Positions 1 through 5,024 of a stretch of 5,024 nucleotides of DNA are shown here, piece by piece (within the stretch, counting starts at the first letter, position 1; every line of letters starts with the position of its first letter). The notes under the pieces are model-generated. The model searched no databases, was not told where the DNA came from, and saw only the letters and a program-made list of their open reading frames with translations. The stretch is from an uncultured Syntrophobacterales bacterium (GTDB lineage: Bacteria; Desulfobacterota; Syntrophia; Syntrophales; UBA5619). The translations under genes and the position numbers were made by a program. The stretch lies in NCBI GenBank assembly GCA_903903205.1, contig CAIUXU010000072.1:1-5024 (forward strand). Reading direction: 5' to 3'.

Positions 1-296
1 AGGCAGCGGTACCATTCCCGGAACATCCGGCTTGCCGCCCCTGAGGCGGGGACAAACTTCATGAGTCGGCGCTTCCGGCGGGCCTCCTCGTAGGCCGCCA
101 GCAAGTCCAGTCGATCTACCTCAGGGATGACAACGATCCCGTCGCCCGCAAGGCACGGGCGGTTCAGACGGACCGACGGAACCCCATGGCGGAAGAGCGC
201 CAACTGTCTCGCGACCTCTTCCATCGTTAGCCCTTGCGCAGCAATCCTTTGCCGGTCCTCTTCGGACCATCCTTCTTCGGCCCCTTTTCCAGTCAT
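1..296 (-). CDS. DUF4301 family protein, N-terminal part (runs off left edge)
   Basis: The frame is open from an ATG at 296 to the window edge and gives 98 residues beginning MTGKGAEEGWSEED. I recognise the N-terminal pattern of DUF4301 proteins. A short acidic helix (SEEDRQRIAAQGLTMEEVARQ, split around residues 11-31) precedes LALFRHGVP (32-40). Then comes GDGIVVIPE (51-59), a charged helix, and the family hallmark KFVPASGAASRMF at about 80-92. From memory, family members are around 500 residues, so about four fifths of the protein lies outside the window. Function is not established. The Gly/Ser/Ala-rich VPASGAASRM loop looks like a possible phosphate- or nucleotide-binding loop, but that is inference. 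No signal peptide or membrane segment is seen, so it is probably cytosolic. It starts 13 bp after the PII-like gene and has its own Shine-Dalgarno, so it is probably the last or a late gene of the efflux operon. The family call rests on motif memory, not a search. Confidence 0.82.
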   Translation of the reverse strand, partial: MTGKGAEEGWSEEDRQRIAAQGLTMEEVARQLALFRHGVPSVRLNRPCLAGDGIVVIPEVDRLDLLAAYEEARRKRRLMKFVPASGAASRMFREWYRC

Positions 297-300
297 TTCT

Positions 301-310
301 TCCTCTCCTT
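301..310 (-). promoter_or_regulatory. Ribosome binding site of the DUF4301 gene
   Basis: On the minus strand the sequence reads AAGGAGAGGA, with GGAG about 8 nt before the ATG at 296. It begins on the first position after, and touches, the stop codon of the upstream PII-like gene (310-312). This fixes the DUF4301 start. The arrangement suggests that ribosomes ending the upstream gene can reinitiate here. Confidence 0.75.
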
Positions 311-603
311 CAAACGGCCAACTCCTCCATCGGCAGCAGAAAACTCCGGAATCCGGCGCGGGGATGTTCCCGCTTGAACTCCCGTAGCCTCGCGTCCAGA
401 CGGGCAATCGCTTCATCGGCCACGGCTGTCAAAAGGACATTGTTCCTCCCGGGCCAGAAGTGCGTACCCAGCTTCGGTTCCGTCTCCGTCCCTTCCCCCT
501 GGGCCTCCACCATCTTCGTGTATCCCCGAACCCCGACTTCTTTCAGAGCGGCAATCACGTCCTCATCGGCCGCCTCGCAGTAGATGATCAGAAACATTTT
601 CAT
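310..603 (-). CDS. PII-like, PG0541-type transporter-associated protein
   Basis: A 97-residue protein beginning MKMFLIIYCEAADEDV. The pattern is that of a PII/CutA-like ferredoxin fold: a first beta strand (MFLIIYCEA), a helix (DEDVIAALKEVGV), then GYTKMVEAQGEG at about 27-38 leading into a T-loop-like stretch (TETEPKLGTHFWPGRNN). A strand VLLTAVADE, a helix (IARLDARLREFKREH) and a final strand (GFRSFLLPMEE) follow. The gene lies directly behind an RND pump, as PG0541 does in Porphyromonas gingivalis, which supports the family call. It has no signal peptide, so it should act in the cytosol. A role as sensor or modulator of the pump is inference, and the ligand is unknown. The start at 603 is chosen because GGGAGGTGG lies 5 nt upstream and the protein then begins with the expected first strand. 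The in-frame ATG at 684 would only add 27 residues read out of frame from the pump's tail. The gene overlaps the pump gene by 41 bp. Confidence 0.85.
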   Translation of the reverse strand: MKMFLIIYCEAADEDVIAALKEVGVRGYTKMVEAQGEGTETEPKLGTHFWPGRNNVLLTAVADEAIARLDARLREFKREHPRAGFRSFLLPMEELAV

Positions 604-3600
604 CGTTGCCACCTCCCGATTCAATATTTTTTCGTTTCTCACGGCGTTTCTTAAAGATGCCCTGCCAATCGTCAAAGAGATCATACGCCGCCGGAACGAC
701 GACGAGCGTCAGGAAAAGCGAGGTCAGGAGTCCGCCGATGACCGCGATCCCCATCGGAGACCGTGTTTCCGATCCCTCCCCGACGCCGAAGGCAACCGGC
801 AGCATCCCGAAAACCATCGCGAAGGTCGTCATCAGGATCGGCCGAAGTCGGACCGGACCAGCCTGGAGGATCGCCTCCCTCCGGGGAACGCCCCTCCCCC
901 GGAGGACATTCGCATAATCAACAAGCAGAATCGCATTTTTCTTGACAAGCCCCATCAGCAGGATAAGGCCGATGAAACTGAATATATTCAGCGTATTTCC
1001 AGTTATCAACAGCGCGCTGAAGGCCCCGATAAAAGAGAGGGGCATCGCCAGAAGAACCGTGAAGGGGTGGACGAAGCTTTCGAATTGGGCGGCCAGGACC
1101 ATGTAGGCCATGATGACTCCGAGGACCAGCGCGAACATCAGGTACTGGAATGATTCACCCATCGTCTCTGCATTCCCCTGGTATTTTGGAAGATAGTCTG
1201 CCGGCAGGATCTTGGCCGCAATGCCGTTGAGTTCCTCGACCGCCTGCCCCAGGGGTTTCTTTTCGAGGCCGGCGAAGAGGGAGATCGCCCGCTGCCGGTC
1301 AACCCGGTTGATGACGCTCGGCCCGCCCCCCTCCTGAATGCGGATGAGGTTCCGGAGCTCGACGAGACGGCCGTCCCGCGACCGGACATAGAGTCTGCTC
1401 AAATCATCGGGATTTCTCCGCTCCTCCGGGTTCAGCCGGATTCGGAGATCGTACCGCTTTCCCCGACTCTGATCCTTGTATTTGGTCACCTCGGTCTCTC
1501 CGCTGATGAGAAGATTTACTGCCTCTGCGATGGAAGCGACATCCACACCGAGATCGGCCGCCTTGTCCCGGTCGATAAAGACCCTCAGCTCCGGCCTGCC
1601 CATTTCCGACGAGGTATCCACATCGACAATTCCCGGCAATTTTGAAAACTCACCGGCGATCTCTTTCGTATAGGACTGGAGCGCCGTCAGGTCGCGCCCC
1701 CTGACACTGTACTGGATCGGCACCTGGCGCTGCCCGCCGCCAATCAGCGAGACATCCTCGGCGGATACCTTGAGCCCCGGAAATTTTCTGAGTTTGTCCC
1801 GGATCTCCTTCTTGAGCTGCTCCTGACTCTTCTTCCGTTCGGCCTTCGGAACGAGGCGCGTCATCATAACGGCCCGGTTAACCGCGCCCCCGAGGCCCAG
1901 GCGATAGTAGACCGCGCTGATCTCCGGCGTCTCTCGCAGGATTTTTTCGGCAGGCTGAAACAGCTCGTCCGACTTTTCGCTGGAATAGTCGATCGGGGCC
2001 TCCAGGCGGACAAGAAACTGTCCCTGGTCTTCCGGTGGAATGAACTCCTTTCCGATAAATGTCGTCAGATAGAGGCTTCCGAGAAAGAGGAGGAGAGCTC
2101 CGATCAGCATGGCACCGCGGTGGCGGAGTGAAAAAGCCAGCAGTGGCCGGTAGCCCCCTTCTATCTTGTTGTACCCCCTTTCAAACCAGTCTGCAAAACG
2201 TCTACTCGGTTTGACGGCGGCGTCCTTCCCGGAATTGTCGCGCCGGTGGACGATGCGCTTGAGAAAGATCGAGGCGAGCATCGGCGTCAGCGTGAAGGAG
2301 ACGAGGAGCGAAACGAGCACCGAAAAAACGACGGTCAGCGCAAACTGGAGAAAGAAGCGACCGATAATCCCTTTCATGAAGGCAACGGGGAGAAAGATCG
2401 CAACAATGGCAAAAGTCGTCGCCATAACGGCCAGGCCGATCTCGGATGTGGCAAAGGTCGATGCCTCCCTCGGCGCCATCACCTCTTCCACATGGCGGTA
2501 TATGTTTTCGATGACGATGATCGCGTCATCGATGAGCAGGCCCACCGAAAGGGTAAGCGCGAGCATCGTCATGTTGTTGAACGTGAAGTTGAAGGCGCGG
2601 ATCAGTGCGAAGGTGGCAATGATCGAAACCGGCAGCGCAACCGCGCTGATCAGTGTCGTCCGGAAGTTTCTAAGGAAGAGGAGTACGGCCAGAACCGCGA
2701 ATATACTCCCAAGGATCAGATGCTTCTGTACCTCATCGATCGAGCGCTGGATAAAGACGGACTGGTCCATCGCGATGTTCAGGCTGATCCCCGGCGGAAG
2801 GGTCTTTCTGATCTTCTCGATCTCAGACTTGACAAGTTTGGCGACGGCAACGGTGTTGGTCCCGGACTGCTTCTGCACCCCCATGGCGACCGCCGGGATG
2901 CCGTTGTAGCGGACCATGCTGCGCTTCTCCTCCATCCCGTCTTCGGCCTTCCCTATATTCCGGAGCCGCACAGGAGCGCCCTTGTCGTAAGCGACCACCA
3001 TGTCGTTGATCTCCGAAATATTAGCGAATTCCCCCTTGACCATCACCGTGTATTCCTTCGAGAGGCTCTGGATCATGCCGCCCGGCAGTTCGACGTTCTG
3101 CCGCTTCAGGGCGGACATTACATCCGTCGCCGCGATCCCATAAGCCCTCAGCTTGTCGGCGTCGAGCCAGACGCGAATCTGTCTCAGGCGGAGCCCCCAC
3201 AACTGGACGTCGCCGACGCCGTTGATCCGCTGGAGCTGCTCCTTCAGCACCTCATCGACGTAGGTGGAGAGGTCTTTAACCGTTTTTTGTCCCGAAAGGT
3301 TCAGAAAGAGCACCGCCGCCGCATCGGGATCAACCTTGGCGATCCTCGGTTCGTCGATGTCCGCGGGGAGTTTATCGCGGATCAGCGCGACCTTCTCCCT
3401 CACATCCTGGGCAGCGAGATCGATGTTTCGGTCGAGGACAAACTCGATTGTCACCCGGGAATCCCCTGCCGTACTGCTCGAGGTGATGCTCTTCACGCCA
3501 TTGATCGTGTTGACCGACCCTTCGATCTTGTCCGTGATATCGACATCGATGACCTCGGGGCTCGCCCCGTTCAGGTGTGTGGAAACCGTCACAATCGGGA

Positions 3601-3724
3601 AATCGACCTTTGGAAAGAGGTCCACCCCGATCTCCGGATAACTGACCACACCGATGACCACCAGGGCCATGATGGCCATCGTGGCAAAAACCGGTCTCTT
3701 GACCGAGGTATCAGCGAGCCACAT
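563..3724 (-). CDS. HAE1/AcrB-family RND efflux pump, inner-membrane permease
   Basis: A full-length 1053-residue RND transporter, the usual size for the AcrB/HAE1 family. It exports substrates from the periplasm or outer leaflet in exchange for protons, as a trimer joined to adaptor and outer-membrane channel. Visible layout: TM1 at about 9-29 after the typical start MWLADTSVKRPVFATM; a first large periplasmic loop (about 30-334); TM2-TM6 (about 335-486); a cytosolic linker (487-535); TM7 (about 537-556); a second periplasmic loop (about 560-858); and TM8-TM12 (about 862-1017). The proton relay is intact: GLLIDDAIIVIEN in TM4 with D399 and D400, VKKNAILLVDYAN in TM10 with K929 matching AcrB K940, and RLRPILMT (959-966) matching the AcrB R971 region. 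The TM4 and TM10 motifs mark it as HAE1 rather than heavy-metal (CusA) or SecDF type. The switch-loop region (about 608-620, LGLGGAVNRAVMM) is glycine-rich and lacks the phenylalanines of AcrB, so the substrate may differ; it is otherwise unknown. The tail after TM12 is short and strongly basic. The 5' end overlaps the adaptor gene by 14 bp and the 3' end overlaps the PII-like gene by 41 bp. Confidence 0.97.
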   Translation of the reverse strand: MWLADTSVKRPVFATMAIMALVVIGVVSYPEIGVDLFPKVDFPIVTVSTHLNGASPEVIDVDITDKIEGSVNTINGVKSITSSSTAGDSRVTIEFVLDRNIDLAAQDVREKVALIRDKLPADIDEPRIAKVDPDAAAVLFLNLSGQKTVKDLSTYVDEVLKEQLQRINGVGDVQLWGLRLRQIRVWLDADKLRAYGIAATDVMSALKRQNVELPGGMIQSLSKEYTVMVKGEFANISEINDMVVAYDKGAPVRLRNIGKAEDGMEEKRSMVRYNGIPAVAMGVQKQSGTNTVAVAKLVKSEIEKIRKTLPPGISLNIAMDQSVFIQRSIDEVQKHLILGSIFAVLAVLLFLRNFRTTLISAVALPVSIIATFALIRAFNFTFNNMTMLALTLSVGLLIDDAIIVIENIYRHVEEVMAPREASTFATSEIGLAVMATTFAIVAIFLPVAFMKGIIGRFFLQFALTVVFSVLVSLLVSFTLTPMLASIFLKRIVHRRDNSGKDAAVKPSRRFADWFERGYNKIEGGYRPLLAFSLRHRGAMLIGALLLFLGSLYLTTFIGKEFIPPEDQGQFLVRLEAPIDYSSEKSDELFQPAEKILRETPEISAVYYRLGLGGAVNRAVMMTRLVPKAERKKSQEQLKKEIRDKLRKFPGLKVSAEDVSLIGGGQRQVPIQYSVRGRDLTALQSYTKEIAGEFSKLPGIVDVDTSSEMGRPELRVFIDRDKAADLGVDVASIAEAVNLLISGETEVTKYKDQSRGKRYDLRIRLNPEERRNPDDLSRLYVRSRDGRLVELRNLIRIQEGGGPSVINRVDRQRAISLFAGLEKKPLGQAVEELNGIAAKILPADYLPKYQGNAETMGESFQYLMFALVLGVIMAYMVLAAQFESFVHPFTVLLAMPLSFIGAFSALLITGNTLNIFSFIGLILLMGLVKKNAILLVDYANVLRGRGVPRREAILQAGPVRLRPILMTTFAMVFGMLPVAFGVGEGSETRSPMGIAVIGGLLTSLFLTLVVVPAAYDLFDDWQGIFKKRREKRKNIESGGGNDENVSDHLLRGGR
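609..617 (-). promoter_or_regulatory. Ribosome binding site inside the RND gene, for the PII-like gene
   Basis: On the minus strand the sequence is GGGAGGTGG, a strong Shine-Dalgarno 5 nt (8 nt counted from GGAGG) before the ATG at 603. It lies within the coding sequence of the pump and is read there as the Gly-Gly-Gly of the C-terminal tail (about residues 1037-1039). It decides the start of the small gene in favour of 603 over 684 and suggests translational coupling to the pump. Confidence 0.8.
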
Positions 3725-4841
3725 TGACCGGCACCCCTTCCATTAGATTGCTCTGTCCCACCGTCACGACAATCTCCTTTGCCTTCAACCCTTCGGCGAT
3801 CTCCATGAATTCACCGTATTTGCGTCCTATCTTCACCATCTTCTCCTTCGCCCGGTCCCCCTCTACAGCGAAGACTTTTGTGGTTGAATTGTCGTAAAGA
3901 AGGGCGGTAATCGGTACGACGACGGTATCTTTTGCCGGCCCGGTGTAGAGCGTCACGCGGGTAAAAAACCCCGGTTTCAGGCTTCCGCCCTGATTCACCA
4001 CCTGCGCCTCTACCATGAGGGAGCGGGTCTTCTCCTCAAGGGTGGGATAGAGGGTCTTCACCCTTCCCTTAAATTCATGTCCCGGGAATGAATCCACTGT
4101 AAATACGATATCCTGCCCATCCCGAAGGCTTCCCACATCCTTCTCGGGCACGCTGAAGGCGAGCTTCAGAAGATCGGTCCGGATGATCGAGACAAGGAAC
4201 GTACCATTGCGGATATAGTCCCCCGATGTGACTTTTTTCTCCTTGATGCTGCCCGCCATGGGGGCGAAAATCTTCGTCTTGGTCAGCCTCTCCTTTGCCA
4301 GATCGAGCCCTGCTTTTGCCCGCTCCACATCCCCCAGGGTCAGGGCAAGACGCGCGACAATATCGTCAAACTGCTGTTTTGTGACCAATTCTTCCCGGTA
4401 GAGGGCCTCCTTGCGCTGATGCTCCAGCTTCGCATTGGCCAGGGCCGCCTCCGTCTGCTTCAGAGCGGCCGCCGCCTGCTCCACGGCAAGGCGGTAATCG
4501 GTCTCCTTGATCTCGGCAACGAGCTGGCCGCGGGTAACGGGCGAACCTTCATCGACTGCAATCGTTTTCAGGATTCCATCCAGTTCGGAGCTAACGACCA
4601 CCTCGTCGTAAGGTTTGAGAGTCCCGACTGATTCCACGAAAGGCCGAAGGGAGCGGCTCTCCGCAGTCCAGACACGGACATTGACCGTGCGCTCCTTCGC
4701 CGCCTTCTGTTCCTGTTTTTTGCAGCCCACGCTTACAAAAAGTGCGGCACACAGGAGAATGGCCGTGATGAAAGCGCCGACCCTGAACCTGCGCCGATTC
4801 AATCCGTTTTCCCCGGTTAAAGACGATACTCGTCCCAACAT
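3711..4841 (-). CDS. RND efflux periplasmic adaptor (membrane fusion protein)
   Basis: A 376-residue adaptor of the AcrA/MexA type, which links the inner-membrane pump to the outer-membrane channel. The N-terminus has basic residues (RRRFR, 16-20), a hydrophobic segment (about 21-37) and a cysteine at 40 followed by KKQEQK. It is thus probably a lipoprotein anchored in the inner membrane, although the lipobox (SVG-C) has Ser at -3 instead of the usual Leu. Next come a beta-barrel/lipoyl half (VESVGTLKPYDEVVVSSELDG, split at 69-89), the lipoyl core VDEGSPVTRGQLVAEI (96-111), and an alpha-helical hairpin rich in Ala, Lys and Glu (about 115-188). The second lipoyl half is KIFAPMAGSIKEKKVTSGDYI, split at 190-210. 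The beta-barrel domain (about 222-300) contains LKPGFFTRVTL, and a membrane-proximal domain (about 305-376) ends the protein. The start at 4841 is chosen for its strong Shine-Dalgarno and because it precedes the whole signal sequence. The gene begins 26 bp after the outer-membrane factor stop and overlaps the pump start by 14 bp. Substrate is not readable from the adaptor. Confidence 0.96.
   Translation of the reverse strand: MLGRVSSLTGENGLNRRRFRVGAFITAILLCAALFVSVGCKKQEQKAAKERTVNVRVWTAESRSLRPFVESVGTLKPYDEVVVSSELDGILKTIAVDEGSPVTRGQLVAEIKETDYRLAVEQAAAALKQTEAALANAKLEHQRKEALYREELVTKQQFDDIVARLALTLGDVERAKAGLDLAKERLTKTKIFAPMAGSIKEKKVTSGDYIRNGTFLVSIIRTDLLKLAFSVPEKDVGSLRDGQDIVFTVDSFPGHEFKGRVKTLYPTLEEKTRSLMVEAQVVNQGGSLKPGFFTRVTLYTGPAKDTVVVPITALLYDNSTTKVFAVEGDRAKEKMVKIGRKYGEFMEIAEGLKAKEIVVTVGQSNLMEGVPVNVAR
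3734..3741 (-). promoter_or_regulatory. Ribosome binding site of the RND pump gene
   Basis: On the minus strand GGAAGGGG lies 9 nt before the ATG at 3724, inside the 3' end of the adaptor gene. The overlapping ATG and downstream TGA (3711-3713) of the adaptor suggest coupled translation of adaptor and pump. Confidence 0.6.
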
Positions 4842-4848
4842 GTAAAAA

Positions 4849-4858
4849 CTCCTTCCTT
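4849..4858 (-). promoter_or_regulatory. Ribosome binding site of the adaptor gene
   Basis: On the minus strand AAGGAAGGAG ends 7 nt before the ATG at 4841. It sits in the 26-bp gap behind the outer-membrane factor gene. The gap is too short for a separate promoter or terminator and none is seen, which argues for one transcript. Confidence 0.8.
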
Positions 4859-4867
4859 ATGTTAATT

Positions 4868-5024
4868 CTACTGTTTCACGGCCGCTGTAGCAATCAGCGT
4901 CCCCGTAGCTTTCTTCATCCGGAGAAGTGCAAGCTCGTAATTGTAGAGAGCCGACGCCGCCTTCCTCTCCGCCGACACCAGAAGGGTGTTGGAATCCAGT
5001 ACATCCAGGCTGTTCGCCAGCCCG
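4868..5024 (-). CDS. TolC-type outer-membrane efflux protein, C-terminal end (runs off right edge)
   Basis: An open minus-strand frame from the window edge to a TAG at 4868-4870 gives the last 51 residues of a protein. They read GLANSLDVLDSNTLLVSAER, then KAASALYNYELALLRMKKATG and a short tail ending AAVKQ. This is the closing helical pair of the TolC/OEP family: the G-x-x-N-S-x-D-V-L-D-x-x element, then a long helix with the A-x-Y-x-Y-x-x-A-x-x-x-L pattern ending in A-x-G. The protein forms the trimeric channel across the outer membrane and periplasm that completes the tripartite pump. At least 350 residues, including the signal peptide and first repeat, would lie outside the window. As the upstream-most gene seen, it suggests that the operon promoter lies beyond the right edge. 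Confidence 0.9.
   Translation of the reverse strand, partial: GLANSLDVLDSNTLLVSAERKAASALYNYELALLRMKKATGTLIATAAVKQ

Noticed and set aside
127..387. An 86-codon plus-strand frame near the left edge
   Set aside because: It lies across the DUF4301 and PII-like genes on the other strand, has a low-complexity Ser/Pro/Arg composition and no ribosome site that stands out. The minus-strand frames carry recognisable family motifs.
618..636. A run of six A residues on the minus strand (A-AAA-AAT in the pump frame) that resembles a slippery site near the pump's end
   Set aside because: A -1 slip would meet a TGA two codons later, and the small gene lies in the +1 frame with its own good ribosome site. 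No supporting stem-loop was found, so programmed frameshifting is not needed to explain the layout.
604..684. An N-terminal extension of the PII-like protein from an ATG at 684
   Set aside because: The extra 27 residues are an out-of-frame reading of the pump's C-terminal codons. There is a strong Shine-Dalgarno just before 603, and the protein from 603 starts directly with the expected first beta strand.
2246..3727. A 493-codon plus-strand open frame lying opposite the first half of the RND gene
   Set aside because: It is codon-aligned with the pump gene on the other strand, where stops arise only from sense TTA, CTA or TCA codons, which this GC-rich gene rarely uses. The product is rich in His, Arg and Asp, resembles no known fold and is fully explained as a shadow of a clear RND gene. 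The 584-1153 plus-strand frame has the same cause.
4842..4867. A possible promoter or terminator between the outer-membrane factor and adaptor genes
   Set aside because: The gap is only 26 bp, is mostly occupied by the adaptor's ribosome site, and contains no inverted repeat with a T-run.

Overview
The window is a block of tightly packed minus-strand genes. Read right to left, they encode the C-terminal end of a TolC-type outer-membrane factor, a periplasmic adaptor (membrane fusion protein), a full-length HAE1/AcrB-type RND inner-membrane pump, a 97-residue PII-like protein of the PG0541 transporter-associated kind, and the N-terminal part of a DUF4301 protein. There is no RNA gene, mobile element, CRISPR array or recognisable promoter or terminator inside the window. 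The operon start lies beyond the right edge and its end beyond the left edge.

Layout: the outer-membrane factor (4868-5024, partial) is followed after 26 bp by the adaptor (3711-4841). The adaptor overlaps the RND pump gene (563-3724) by 14 bp. The pump gene overlaps the small PII-like gene (310-603) by 41 bp. After a 13-bp gap comes the DUF4301 gene (1-296, partial). Each of the four starts in the window has a purine-rich Shine-Dalgarno sequence at normal distance, so all are probably translated from one polycistronic message, with coupling at the two overlaps. The only non-coding DNA is the two short gaps, so no stretch over 300 bp lacks a gene.

Function: the first three products form a complete tripartite proton-driven efflux machine. 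The pump takes substrate from the periplasm or inner membrane, the adaptor bridges to the outer-membrane channel, and the channel opens to the outside. The pump keeps the proton-relay residues (Asp-Asp in TM4, Lys in TM10, Arg near TM11), so it is expected to be active. The substrate cannot be read from the sequence. The gene order OMF-MFP-RND-small protein matches the Porphyromonas gingivalis PG0538-PG0541 arrangement as I recall it. The small protein may be a cytosolic accessory or regulator of the pump. The DUF4301 gene has no obvious transport function, and its place directly behind the efflux genes is the least explained feature.

Organism: a Gram-negative bacterium (RND plus TolC) with moderately GC-rich DNA. 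The gene content and codon use are compatible with Desulfobacterota (the former Deltaproteobacteria) or a neighbouring phylum, but this is an inference from style and there is no marker gene to prove it.
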